NCBI GenBank assembly: GCA_011947345.1
Contig: JAAVTG010000044.1
Location: forward strand, 349,295 to 413,294
DNA length: 64,000 bases
Direction of reading: 5' to 3'
Origin: Phytophthora quininea
Lineage: Eukaryota > Oomycota > Peronosporomycetes > Peronosporales > Peronosporaceae
A program made the translations under genes and the position numbers. The notes beneath the pieces were generated by a model. The model was not told the DNA's origin and made no database searches. It saw nothing but the letters and a program-made list of their open reading frames with translations. Numbering within the stretch: the stretch's first letter is position 1; each line of letters starts with the position of its first letter. Shown here in pieces: positions 30,870-43,471 of the stretch.

Positions 30870-33737
30870 ATGGCCCCTCAGACATCATCCTACAGCCTCT
30901 CCAGTAGTTCTCCTTCGCCGCGACGCGACTCCGCAGCGTTCGCCATCACCGTGGACGACTCGGGCGACGAGGCGGAGCCCAACAGCAGCAGCAACAGCCA
31001 AATGACCATCACTCCTGCCTCTTCGCACCGAGACGCCAGTATTTATCAACCTTTTCGGCTGACTTCTAACCGTCAGACACAGCAGCCAACGGTCTCATAC
31101 GAGAGCAGCGACAGCAGCGGGGCGAGGAGAAGAAGAGCGGCCAGGGACCAGACGCTAAGCCAGCGCTCAACTTCTTCTTCAATATGACCGAACGCAACAC
31201 GCCTCCACGCAGACGGAGAGAGGGCAGACACAGCACTAGCAGCAGTGTAAGAGCTCCCCACCAGGCTGCAGAATAACCAGGCAGTGGCAGCAGTCCGGAC
31301 GTCTGTGTGTGGAGAGAGATTCGATCGTTGTGAGCTGGACTTTGAGGAGGACCGAGTGGAGATGACAATTTGGAAAGAGAAGAAGAGGATCTGGAGGGGA
31401 CAAGTGATGTTCCAGCACCTCCGTCGCTTCTGGTGAGTGAATATTGGGGCGTGAAGAGTTGGGAGCAAAGCTGAGTGTGAGTTGTGATGATTTTGAACTA
31501 GTTTCGCCAAGGTGAATAAGCCGCCGTACATTTTGCTGATGCAACTGGATGAGGATTTAGGACGCAGTGAACTGGCAACGTTCTACGACTCCATCTTTGC
31601 CAAGATGTGCGAGCAGAACAATGCCAAGGAGCGGTCTGCGTCACGTACGTTCGTGTGGTGATTCATTGGGAGATGGTTGATGCTGATGAGTTTTGTTTTG
31701 TTTTGCAGAGGTGTTTGGCGTCGTCCTGTATTTCGACGAGGAGGTGAGCTACATGCGCTGTCAGAGCATGGCTGATAATAATCGGGGCTTGCCGAACTTT
31801 TCTCGGAGCAGCTAAGGTAGTAGTTGTATTATAAGTGTTTGTTTGTACTGTTTAACCTCATTAATGGTTGTTACATGCAGAGATAAAGAAGTGCATGACT
31901 TTACGAAGTGGTATACAATGCAAAAATACCGAGATCAGCATCCGCGGCGTCTAGAAGAAGCAAAGAGCAGGATATCTTCGAGCTCAGGGGCCGCACCTTG
32001 GCATCTATGGTGGGCAATGGGGCTAGAAATGCTCTAGTTTCGGTGAAGGACTTCTTTAACCCACGGACTTCTGTCTTGGAGGATGTGAGCAATCCTCCTG
32101 TCGTGTCAAACATTAATGGAGCAGGAAGGAAACTCATGTTGTCAAGAAATCCCGAGACACCTGTACATTCTGACGAAGAAAAGTCGGTGAGCGGTAGTAC
32201 AAAGCCCCAAAGTGACGGCGAAACTGTAGTATTGATTACAAGTACCCAGCAAGATGAAGTTGACAGTGCCGAAGCTACCTCTTCGTTGCAAGAGGAAAGG
32301 AAAAGTGCAATGGGAAAAAGAGAGCCGCAGCTCACAGACGAGAGGAAGAAAAAGTGAAGCGAAGGAGAATAGAGAGTCGGCGCAATGAAGTGGTGCTTAC
32401 GTATCCTTATGACGACTCTGAAACCGCGGGGAGAATATCAGTGACACTCGGCGATGTGGATCGCTTGGTTCCCGGGGAGTTCTTGAACGACAACATCATC
32501 GACTTCTACCTCAGGTTGGTGCTCCAATGTGGCCGTTCAATGTTGAGGATTGATATCTGACGTTGTCATCGTAGATTTTTATGGCGTCACTTGGAATCAT
32601 GGCAGCAGCAACAAACGTACTTCTTCACATCGCATTTTTTCACGCAGCTGAACGGCACCAACGGCGCGCATGAATTAGCTGGTGCTAACCCGGATGAACG
32701 CTTTGCACGAGTAGCTCGCTGGACACAGAAGGAAACGGGTCTCTTTAACAAGCGCTTTTTATTTATCCCCACCAATGACAGGTACTGTGGAACCATTTTT
32801 GGCTCAGATCATGTGGATTTGCTAAGTTGTTTTGTGTGTAGTTTCCATTGGAGTATTGCAGTATTTTGCAATCCAGGGTCCGCAGTTATTAAAAACGTAG
32901 GACGATAAAGCATCACTATCACCACTACAAAGTAGCTAAAGAGGGAAGCGAGAGTGGTGACGTTGTGGATTTAGTCCGTGAAGTTGACAGTGATGGCACG
33001 GCGAAGCAGGAGTCGAGCGACACTACTAGCGATGATGGTATTATCGAAGATGGGAAGGTGGAAGAGGAAGAATTGGCTGACTGCCAAAAGGAACGACTAG
33101 CAAATCCTCCTTGTCTGTTGTTCCTGGACTCACTTCGGTGTCACCGAAAGAAAAAGTTTACAAAGATGTTACGCAACTACCTGGAATGTGAATGGAAGGC
33201 TCGCTATTCTGGTGCTGCCAAGGTGAAGGAGGATCCGGAGGGTAAAACGGAAGACATCGTGACGTCTTTCGACGCGGACAGTATTGGTCTTCTCGAGCCC
33301 AACGTAAGTATTGTTCATATTGGTTGTCTGGTTGGTTCAATTGCATTTAACCTTTGTGCTTCTGTGTGTAGATTCCGTTGCAGAGCAACAGTTCCGATTG
33401 TGGTGTGTTTCTGCTGATGTACGCGGCTTCAATTGTGAGTCGTTTTCCTATGGGTGTGAACCGTGAGGACTTGGAGTCTCATTTGACGTCGACGTTGACG
33501 CCCAATATGTTTGGCGATGAGCATGTACTGGAGTTTCGAGAATACCTCCAGCAGCTCATTTTTGCCTGCAGTTCTTACAGAAGCATGGGCTGGAAGAGGC
33601 CCATGTGCGTGATGAGGGTCTTGACCTCTTCACTATCGACTAGCGGAATGATTTCGGTTGAAAGCGCGCTTATAATATTACCGCGTGTGCTGCGTCTGAT
33701 CTTAACTACAGTAAATTATTTGCAAATACTAGTTTGA
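30870..33737 (+). CDS. Ulp1/SENP-family SUMO protease, multi-exon
   Basis: The catalytic part is clear. Exon segments end at 32514, then 32575-32781, 32842-33303 and from 33372, with introns of 60-68 bp. It has PGEFLNDNIIDFYLR (substrate-binding start), FHWSIAVF (catalytic His) near 32842, LLFLDSL (Asp) near 33115 and LQSNSSDCGVFL (oxyanion Gln and catalytic Cys) near 33378. A long insert between His and Asp recalls the SENP6/7 branch, which trims SUMO chains. The N-terminal region is Ser-rich and spread over several small exons (31502-31644 is secure: FAKVNKPPYILLMQLDEDL); start at 30870 or 30840 is uncertain. One A is missing at 32891-32895 and another break lies near 31965. The 3' end may be 33631 instead of 33737. 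Confidence 0.8.
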
Positions 33738-35801
33738 AAGGGACGGAGGCAGCAGACGTCGAAGTCCGCGAACCATGAATTCGCGTTGAGTTGGAACGTC
33801 CACCACTATGTCAAGTGTTCGCCACGAACAAATGATGGACAAACACAGCTCGGATGGCGGCGGCCGTTTTGCGCGTGATGAGAGGAATGCATTCGTTGAG
33901 CGACCCTCACGGATTCCCTGGATCTCACGCAGTTTGATTGACCTTGGGGCACCGCCATGTCTCCCGGTCCAGGTAATGCATTCCTCCATAAAATCGAGTG
34001 TCAAGGTCGTAGAGTGAGGCGCTGTAGACTCCTTGTAGCCGTATTTAACAACTTGGAAGCCTTGAGAAAGTAGTTCGGCAAAACCCAGAGCTTCGCAGTC
34101 TTCGATGCGAGCGAGCTCAAAGTCTTCAGGGCTACCGTTCTCTGCGTCTGAAACGTCAGTGTCCTCGAACCAAGAGTGCTTTAGCAAGTCGTCAGCTGAA
34201 ATACGCTCACTGTCATTCGGGTGTAGCATTTTCAGCAGCACATCTTGTGCCAGAGGAGATACCATGCGCCATTGCACATTCGCAGGGCTCAAGCAGCTCA
34301 TATCACGTACGTCGACACCAGCTGACAAGTGATTCATAGACTGCAACGCCGCTGCTGATTCCACACTAAACGGAAATGAACCGAAAAGCAGCACGTACAA
34401 CACGACGCCCAAGCTGAAAATGTCCGACTTGAGACTATACGGGCGACCACAGAGCAACTCGGGTGCCGCGTATTCCAGAGTGCCACAACTGCGGTTGAGC
34501 ATGGCTAACGGGTGATCAAGTTGTTTCGCCAGACCGAAATCTGCAATCTTGACTAGGTTGCCATGGATAAGGATGTTTTCCGGCTTGATGTCGCGGTGCA
34601 CTACACAGTGGCGATGGAGATACGCAAGTCCTTCTGCCGCTTGGCGGATAATTCTTCGCGCCTCAGTCTCAGAAAGCCGCTGCCGTTCGATGAGCAGATC
34701 GCACAAGTCTCCATTCTTTAAGTAATCCATGACCACGTAGTGTAGATTCTTATCACGGGCGTAGACGCCTTCCAAGCTCACCACGTTCGGATGCGACACT
34801 GTATGCAGAAGGCGTTCCTCTTCTTCCAGAGCTGACGAGATTTTGCAGCATTTAACCGCACAAAGCTGCCCCGTCATGCAATTCACAGCACGATGAACGA
34901 TCGAGAAGGAGCCTTCCCGATCTCTTTCATGAGCAAATACTTGGCACGAAAGGCATCGAAATCTTCGACTTGCACCTGATCTCCGCAATTACGCGAACTC
35001 TTAGTGGTGTTCATATCATCACTATCCGGAAGTTTTAAGGTTGGAGAAACCATGTCGATGTCGCTGTCATCATTTTGGCGTTCTTCCACCAGCGTACGCT
35101 TGACTTTTCAATGGCGAAGCCAAGACACTCCGTCCAAGGTGTCAGTTCAGCTTCGCTCTCCGCCTTCAGCAATACCGGAACCTCTACAGTCTTCGCTGGT
35201 GTCTGACGCCCTACGACTTCGACATTCTCGATCACCAAACCTAATGCTCCCAAGCTAGATGCCGTTCGCGACGTCCCTGTTTGTTTTTCAGATGAGCCCC
35301 TGCTGGAATCGCCCTCCTGTCCAGTACTGCAGCCAAGGTCTCCACTTACTTTATCATGTCCGAGCCTCGAGTTCGCCGTGAAGTTCACTTCAAACAAGGG
35401 TTCTGTTGCATCCTGCGACCTGTAGCACACCAATCCGTGACCTCGAAGTCGGAAATACTTTCGTTTCCAACTCTTGAGCAGCCCTCCAGCCATGACTCTC
35501 CGATGCAGTAAATATCCTCCAAAGTACCTCTTTCCTTTCTGTTGTCGCGGACTCAAACACTCGTTATACGACAGCAGTCGCTGTCCAACAGGCGCCATCT
35601 CTGACAGATTGTGCTCCGCTGGCATTTGCCGAACCTGTGCGTCGTCCAGGTCCGAAGACCCAGCGGAGCTGCTGCGATCTCCCTCTCCTTTAATTTCGAT
35701 GCAGTCGAAGCAAGATGTTGAATCGGTGGGGAGCCCAGCCCCTGGTACAGTTTGTCGCCAACTGCAGGGAACTCGAGTGACGGGTCAACCTGAGTGCTCA
35801 T
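33729..35801 (-). CDS. PH domain-protein kinase with C-terminal PH-like region
   Basis: In order: a short N-terminus (MSTQVDPSLEFPAVGD), a PH domain (YFGGYLLHRRVMAGGLLKSW, KYFRLRGHGLVCYRS), a Ser/Thr kinase domain (AVKCCK lysine, HRDIKPEN catalytic loop, DFGLAK, APELLCGRPYSLKSDIFSLGV, ending HSWFED) and a C-terminal region resembling a second PH-like fold (TLTLDFMEECITW). Three single bases are missing: GGGG 35728-35731, TTTT 35105-35108 (both plus-strand) and CC 34912-34913 inside the glycine loop. The reading on both sides is fully conserved, so the gene is probably intact. A longer start at ATG 35993 is possible through an 81-bp in-frame intron (35853-35933). Membrane phosphoinositide binding is the expected role of the PH domain. 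Confidence 0.85.
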
Positions 35802-35852
35802 CGGTTGCAAATAGGTGGGCGGACAATTTTGGTGGTGCCGCGATGGGATTGA

Positions 35853-35933
35853 CTGCAAAGAGAGAGAGAGAGAGAGCGATACACGAGGTGAGAAGAGCGC
35901 GTTGAACGTGTCGGTTTGCCTTGCTTTACGTAC
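35853..35933 (-). other. Candidate 81-bp intron with (CT)n polypyrimidine tract
   Basis: On the minus strand GTACGTAAAG at 35933 is a good donor, and nine CT repeats (plus strand AG run 35859-35876) followed by TTTGCAG form an ideal acceptor. The flanking frames match (MNDTLGESRSLQNFPISS before, SIPSRHHQN after). Because 81 is divisible by three, splicing would not be needed to keep the frame. Confidence 0.5.
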
Positions 35934-36193
35934 ACGTGTGCTGCTGATTGGGAAGTTCTGAAGTGAACGCGATTCTCCGAGTGTGTCATTCATTCCTTCG
36001 ATTGTAAGGCGCGTTCTTGTCCGCTCCCGCCGATTTGATCTTGCCGTTTGTATGCGTTGAATGCGTGCACGCAGCTGAATGCGTGCACCATTAGGCATGA
36101 AACGCTTAATAATAACAGGGACATTTACAAAATGAGTCAAAATATTCTATTTTATATTCCATTTAGGCTCGAAAATATTACCAGAATTTTACA

Positions 36194-36822
36194 TCGACAA
36201 CATAGGGGCGGACCGGGACGACCGACGCCGTCACGCTCTCGCTCGCGTAGCCGACGACGTCGTGATCCCTCCAGCAATTCATCGCAAAGATCGTCATCGT
36301 TGGACACTACCAGCCGGTTTGCACGTCGAGACCGTCGCTGTGGGCGCCGTAATAGACCCGTTCGCAGTCGCAGTCGGAGTCCTGGGCAAATCGGCTGCAA
36401 CAGGCGCTACCGACGTCACCGCCGACATGTTTGCAGTCCTCTGCATTCTCAAGAGAGTGGGCTACGACATGGATTCCTCGGTGCATCGCAGGTGGGTTTC
36501 GTTCAAAAGTTATTGACAGATAAACTTTCGAGTATCATGACGCGTCATTTTGGTTGATATCTAGGCTCGGAGGACGGCGCAGCGTATTGCGCCTAATGCA
36601 TCGGCTTTTAAGACTATAATGCTGAGCACAGCGAGGTCGAGGGATCGAATGGACGAGCGAGAACGAGTGAAAGCTCGGGAAAACCTGGAGGACTTCGAAA
36701 GAGACCTAGCAGACACGGAGACGCTGCAACCTAGCCTCCGCCTCAAGCTGGGTTGGATCACATTGCTGGTATCGAGTCACTTAAGCGACAGCAAAACGCT
36801 ACAAAGCTTTTGTGTGGCTTAG
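36194..36822 (+). CDS. Arg/Ser-rich protein locus, two exons
   Basis: One frame at about 36194-36491 is dominated by RS dipeptides (SRSRSRSRRRRDPSSNSSQ; RPVRSRSRSPGQ). GT at 36492 and AG at 36563-36564 bound a 73-bp intron in phase 0, after which exon 2 reads ARRTAQRIAPNASAFKTI and an acidic/basic helix (MDERERVKARENLEDFERDL). RS domains are typical of splicing factors, but no RNA-recognition motif is visible. The N-terminus and the middle of exon 1 are uncertain, since another frame is also open across it. Confidence 0.35.
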
Positions 36823-37067
36823 GACTTGAGACTTTGAGGCCAAAGTTTGAACCAACGGTTTGTCCGCATAGACGGTATGTGCACAGATATTCTCGGTTCT
36901 TGCCGTATATCTTCAACACCATCGAAAACGCAGTGACCGTTGTCCAGCCCGACCTTACTGCACCGGGCCACTCGGACAAAGAAATCTTACGAACCAATAC
37001 ATGTCGGAGCATTGCAGTAAAACTCTAAAGTACAGTCCAAGGAAATGTGTATTGGCGCTGCTTCATT

Positions 37068-37943
37068 TCAGGACTGAGACTCTTCATCTACTTCGGAACT
37101 GTTGGTATCGATGCCTGTATCAGCACTAGCAGTTTGGATCACGCCGAATTTCGCCAGCAGTCGATTTTGCTCTTTGAGCAGATGCAGCTGCTTGTTCTGT
37201 TTCTCAAGCACTTGTTCAAACCGATCGTTTACCAGCTTCTCGAGTCTAGCGAAAAGCTCGCTGTCGACGGTCTCTTTCGGTCGAGCAGCTCCCACTGCAG
37301 TCGACATTATGTCCGTGAAACCTTGTGGAAGAGCTTGCGCTCCAACATCCATCAGGTGACCCGAGTCCGACAAGCTCAGCAAAGATCCAGTGCTAGCTGA
37401 CTTCGGAGCTGGAGCTATAAGTGTCGCTGCGCTTGAAGATGTACGGACCCGCTTGGCAGGTGGCTCCAGAGGGGCCTCGAAAGTTGGCTGTGTTTGGTTC
37501 TCCTTCTGCTCTAGCGATTCACCGGCTTCACCACCCCAAAAGTGTCCATTAATGAGAGACCCGCTGGCTCTTTGGCCAGTCCACCAGCATGGTAAGCCAG
37601 CCATTTACTCTTCAGCGCCTTCAACTGTAAAGGTTATAATAACCATATACAAATAACCAGTCAATGAACTCTTTATCGTTTAGTTACATCAAGTATAACA
37701 AATTCATTTTACCTTATTGCGACATTGCTCGACTGAAAGAACCACATCGTATTGGCTCGAAATTTCTTCTGCCAGCGCAGACCATGTGTGCTTGAGCAGC
37801 CTGCTGCCACGACTGGCCGTCATCCCGTCTGCATGCGTCTCGAAGCGCAGGCGAAGCAGAGACTCCACCATGGGATCCGTCCACGCGACGCAGTTGCCGC
37901 TGGCGGGCGGACGGCCGCGGTGGCGCTTCTCTCCTTCGAACAT
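37068..37943 (-). CDS. Trihelix/MYB-like DNA-binding protein with AT-hook
   Basis: ATG 37943. The N-terminus has an AT-hook (RHRGRPPASG), then a trihelix-like MYB fold (VAWTDPMVESLLRLRFETH; HTWSALAEEISSQYDVVLS; EQCRNK). An 88-bp intron (37625-37712) in phase 0 separates this from LKALKSKWLAYHAGG in exon 2. One base is missing in the A run 37538-37541 (plus strand). The rest has a proline/serine linker (EPPAKRVRTSSSAATL) and a leucine-rich coiled coil (LEKLVNDRFEQVLEKQNKQL) near the C-terminus, suggesting dimerisation. Probably a nuclear transcription regulator. Confidence 0.75.
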
Positions 37944-38080
37944 TTTTCCCCAATGAGTTATTTCTGGAGTTAATTAATCTGGTTTGTTATACTTGGTATT
38001 TGTATGATTCAACCAGTTAACCTATCCAAAACCTATAAAACCCATCGTTGAAACCGCGTGAACTGCTTCCGAACGCAAGC

Positions 38081-38912
38081 TTACACTTCGTGATCCTTGA
38101 TCGGATCCCATCCTGTGACGAGGTATTCGTCTTTCGCAGCGAGCTTTGCGACCTGTTCGGGGAGAGTTTGATCTTGACGGCTTCCAGGTTGGTCTTCTGA
38201 CGCTCTGGGTTCACCGATTTGGGCAGCGTGATGAAGTCGTTGGCCAGACTGAACGCCACCAATACTTGGGCGGGGGTGGCGCCGACCTCATTGGCGATCT
38301 CCAGCAGCGTCGGGTCTTGCAACTTGACGGCCTTCGCCAGCGGCGAGTAAGCCTCGAGAAGGATGTCGTTCTCCTTGCAGTACTTGACCAGCGTTGGACG
38401 CATCAGCCACGGGTGCAGCTCGATCTGGTTCACGGCCGGCTTGACGGTCGCCGTCTTCAGCAGCTTCTCCAGATGGGGCTCGCCGAAGTTGGACACGCCG
38501 ATATCCTTGAGGATTCCTTCCTTCTGGAGCTCCTCCAAGGCACGCCAAGTCTCTTCTCGGGTAGCGGCATCGCCAGGTGCGTGCAGCAGATACAGATCGA
38601 TGTAGCCCAGTCCGAGCTTCTCGCTGCTGGCTCGCGTGGTAGACAGAGCCTTGTCGTACCCCAGTTCTGGACGAACAGTTTACTGGTTACGAAAACTTCT
38701 TCACGAGGAATTCCCGAGTCTTTGATGGCGCGACCGACGTCCGCTTCGTTCTGATAGTACTGGGCCGTGTCAATGTGACGGTATCCGAGCTTCAGAGCTG
38801 AAAGCACGGCGTTGTACGTCTCGGCACCAGGCTCGGACAGGTAGACGCCGAGTCCGACTACGGGGATCTTGGCTCCGCTCGGCAACGTCTTGGTGGCGAT
38901 TTCGACGCTCAT
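38081..38912 (-). CDS. Aldo-keto reductase
   Basis: ATG 38912, about 277 residues, a normal length for a small AKR. Catalytic tetrad residues are visible: Asp in GYRHIDTAQ and Tyr four residues on, Lys in VFVTSKLF, His in YLLHAPG. Further family marks are GVSNFGEPHLEKLL, VNQIELHPW and the cofactor-binding LPKSVNPERQKTNLEA. The barrel would reduce aldehydes or ketones with NADPH in the cytosol. Two bases are missing, one in CCCC 38660-38663 and one in GGGG 38159-38162 (plus strand), the second affecting only the last 30 residues (the restored end would be at TAA 38081-38083). Divergently arranged with the UFD1-like gene. Confidence 0.88.
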
Positions 38913-39274
38913 GGTTGAGTGAATTGGATGCTTGGAAGGTCTTGAGCAGTCACTGGAAGATTGCAGAATGAACCACGAAGTGCAAGTCTCAGCAAGCTGG
39001 TTGACACATCCGAAATCGCTGATGTCATCAGGTGTATGGATAGGATTTGCTATTGCAGACAGATGAATGAGAAGAAAGTATCAAGCGATATATACGAAGT
39101 CGTGCTGACGTAGCGGGAATGCCCTACGAAATCAGTTCAACGTCTTGCTTGGCCACCAACGAGCTGCAGCAGAAGATGCTCGTGGCATTTTGTGGACACC
39201 CAGTCAAGGTTGGTTTGGTTTCGTTGAAACGTGCTCATAAATTTAGTGGCGCTGGAAGGAATTCAACAACCAAC
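38913..39274. promoter_or_regulatory. Divergent promoter region AKR / UFD1-like
   Basis: About 360 bp between two divergent starts. A GCTCATAAATTT word at 39233-39244 resembles the oomycete initiator and lies about 40 bp before ATG 39275. Nothing else is recognised. Confidence 0.4.
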
Positions 39275-42162
39275 ATGTCAAGGCATCCACAGCGAAGAAA
39301 TATGCTGCCAGCCCCGTTGTTGAATCCAGGCTTGTTGCCGTCTCACAAACTGCAATGCTTCTCTGTCGCTTGTCTCGGTACGATTTGGTCTTCTATTGGT
39401 GCGCTTATCTATTGAGTTTGGCAATGTTTGTTGCTAGATATGCCGCACCTCGAGTTTGGCGACAAGATTGTTCTTCCATCGGTGCGTAATGAAGTAAAGT
39501 TGTCGCGAGACTAGCTTTATTATAACACATTCTGTGAAGAAAGTCTTGCTAGAGCTACAGTGCCTGAAAATCGCAACGCCGCTACTGTTCAAGGTACACG
39601 TCAACAATACTATTTAGCCGCTGAAAATCAAGTGTATTTAAATGCCGTGAATGTGCCAGGTTCGAGCTGTAAGCGTTGAAGGGGTGAGCACCAATATTGC
39701 TCCGTACAGGAGTTTAGCGCCCCGGAAGGACAAGTCTTCCTACCGTACTGGCTTATGCAGAATTTGCATGTGCCGGAAGGCGGATCAGTGGTGGTGGAAA
39801 GTGTGGTCAACATCCCGCGAGGCGTATACTGCCGACTACAACCAGAATCGAAAAGTTTCTTGGATCTCGCAGCAGATATTGGTCCCAAGGTACGAGAGCA
39901 AGGCTGATTATGCTTGGGAAATGCATCCTGATTGTGTGTTTAGCTTTTGATGGAGACAGCGCTTCGTCGATATTCGGTCTTAAGCGTTAATTCAACTATC
40001 GTTGTCGAACACGGAAGCGTCAGATATTACGTCCGCATTGTGGAACTCAAGCCGGCGTCGGTAGTCAGTTTATGCGGTGACGTCGATCTGGTTACGGATT
40101 TTATGCCTCCCGCGGTAAGAGATTTGAGAGGGAAATCCATAGTCTACGTCTCCTAACGTTACCGGTGTGACTTTCATACCAGGGATCCGATCCGAAGCGC
40201 CCAACACCTGCAAGATTGAATGGAGTTGAGCTGATGGAAAATGAACCTACAGCACCTTCAAGTTCTGTGGATGTAGCAGTAAATTCAAATGATGGCCAAC
40301 AACAAGCTGAAGCAAACTGTGTGCCGTATGGAAGACGGTTGTGCGATGGAGGCTACGTCGATATATCCCAATCCTCGGCTGATAAGGAAATCACGGTCAA
40401 ATCACGCAAATTGCCTCTAAATGGTCTGGTGCAAGCCCAGAAGAATGTTCACAACCAGCAGAAAAAACAATATCAACTGAAAGGATTGCGAAGATGGTTA
40501 GTGCAATCTCACCGGCGCTGGCAGTTCAACTTCGTCAAGCGCAAGGATCATTTTCAACGCCAGGGCAAACTCTTGGGTCACGTACACCAGTGAAAAACCA
40601 AACAGCAATTGAAGATCGAGATCCTGACCCAGCTAAATCTCAGACTTCTGAAGGATCTGCGATCCAACAGTGCACAATGTGCCTTGCTGATGTTTCCCCG
40701 ACGAACATGGAACTGCATATTCTACGCTGTGCGAAGAACCCGGCCTATCACAGGGTACAGCATGATATTTATTGGCGGTTAACATTGTAATCTAATGACG
40801 TTTTGTTCGCATACAGTTCCAGTGCTCTGTGTGCCGTGAAAAAATTCTTCGTGTGGACGAAGATCAACATTACCACTGCTCGGATTGTAAAATGGTGTGT
40901 GACAGTATTGAAGCTTTGGCACGACATCGAAATGAAGAGCACACTGCTTCTTGCAAGTGTACGCTTTGTGGTGGGTTATTCACACGTACCAAGCTCCATG
41001 ATCACGTAAAAAATCGACGTTGTGAATACATCTTCGTTCCGGTGGGCTTTATCTTTTACCTTATTCGAAACTCTCACAGCTAACAAAAACATTGTAGTGT
41101 TTATTATGTGGATTATCTTTCAAGCAAAGGATATCGATCAGCATTCGCGCGTATGCTCAAGTCGAACCGAACGTTGTGACGTACGTGGGCATTCTACTAC
41201 AAAGGATATTCATCTTTTATTTATATATTGTTCTTTTATTTTGTAGAGCTGTGAGAAGTACATCAATATCACCGAGTTCGATGCACACCAGACGCAATGC
41301 CAAGTATCGTCGCTGTTGAGTGAGCAGCCAGATGCCCCTGTGTTGCGACGGTCACAAAAGCCGTCGGATCCAAGTCAGATTGAGTGTGTATACTGCTCAC
41401 AAGGCGGGTTTACCACCATTGCAGCTGTCGAGCACCACGTAACCCACGACTGCCGCGTTGCAAGAGTTTTCGCGACATCAATTTCTCCCGAACGTGCGAG
41501 TACCAACCAAGACGATGCAACTGGACCGCAGTCCGCAGAGAATACCTACAACAAAGGCGACGTTTTTACTCGACCGCTTCTTGCTCAGGGTCGGATGCGA
41601 AGAAAATGATGCAACGGTGCTTCGTCGTACCCCGCCGTCGAAGACGCCGCCAAATCTGTCAACTAGGCAAGAAAACAAAGTATCTGGTTCATCCAAGCCT
41701 CCACGTCGCGGTCTGGTTGGAATTGCGGACATTTTACAGTCGGCAGACAAAACCCTGTCGCCTTCAAGCCGACAACCATTAAAACATCGCAAGGCAAAGC
41801 CCAGACCAAGTCCGCAACTCCATCCACTGCCGCTCAGATCGCAGAATCAAACATTTCCCCGTCAAGACACAATTCCAGCAGTCGAAGCCTCACTTCCACG
41901 GTCGATTTGTGTATTTCCAGCATCGGCAGCAATTTATCCCATACAACAGCACTCCAGCCGTCCAAACCCACCAGTCGAAGTAAACGGAGACCCACTCATC
42001 GTCTGGATAAGCTCTGAAGAAATGAAAAGGTTACACGTTGAAGTGAAAGGGTACGTAAGGGTTATGTTACCTTTCTTCAAACATTTCCACCAATCACGCA
42101 GTTTGGCGCGAAACTACGCGGGAGAGCTGCCCCTTCCTCATCAATACAAAATCCAAGTTTAA
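39275..42162 (+). CDS. UFD1-like protein with zinc-finger C-terminal region
   Basis: Exon 1 from ATG 39275 (MSRHPQRRNMLPAPL, LQCFSVACL) is spliced at 39377 to 39438 (DMPHLEFGDKIVLPS), matching the double-psi-barrel N-terminus of UFD1, the ubiquitin-binding cofactor of the Cdc48/p97 segregase. Conserved UFD1 sequence follows (EFSAPEGQVFLPYWLMQNL; VESVVNIPRGVYCRL; LLMETALRRYSVL; VELKPASVVSL; DLVTDFMPP). Unlike yeast or human UFD1, the second half has several Cys/His modules (CTMCLADVSPTNMELHILRC; CSVCREKILRVDEDQHYHC; CTLCGGLFTRTKLHDHV; IECVYCSQGGFTTIAAVEHH). Several introns are present and at least one base is missing near 39690, so internal exon borders and the 3' end are approximate. Confidence 0.75.
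42102..42113. promoter_or_regulatory. E2F-like palindrome upstream of PCNA
   Basis: TTTGGCGCGAAA, a perfect match to the symmetrical E2F/DP consensus, lies 169 bp before the PCNA start codon, with CCAAT at 42090-42094 just upstream. PCNA is a classical E2F target in plants and animals. Inference: S-phase control in this organism uses the same element. Confidence 0.65.
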
Positions 42163-42199
42163 ATTCTTAATGCCCTCCGTCCTCGTCAACAGCAAATAA

Positions 42200-43137
<938 letters not shown>

Positions 43138-43471
43138 GCTTAGACGCCAGCAAGCGCGTTTTGTTTTAGTGCATAGAAAGCTGCCAACAACCAGCGCAGC
43201 GGCAGCAAGAATCGGAATAAAAGTTGCGCAGAGTTTTTCTGATCACATTTGCTGCGATTTTCCTTTACTTGTAGGCGAAATAGTATCTTCATCTGATGTT
43301 GAATATTGACTGGAAGTGTTTCTGTGACTTGAAAGGATCCATTGGTTTAGCTCGTTGATTTGTCCAAGTTCGATCGCTAAAACTGGTAACGACTCTATCG
43401 ATGTGCTCCGAAGAACTTGAAGGACTTGATCGAGTGCCCAACCTGCAGGAAATGGTGTAGAATGTTAGCGC
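43138..43471. other. Convergent intergenic region
   Basis: Between the 3' ends of PCNA (+) and the permease gene (-). GGAATAAAAG near 43213 may be the PCNA polyadenylation signal. No gene is supported. Confidence 0.45.
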
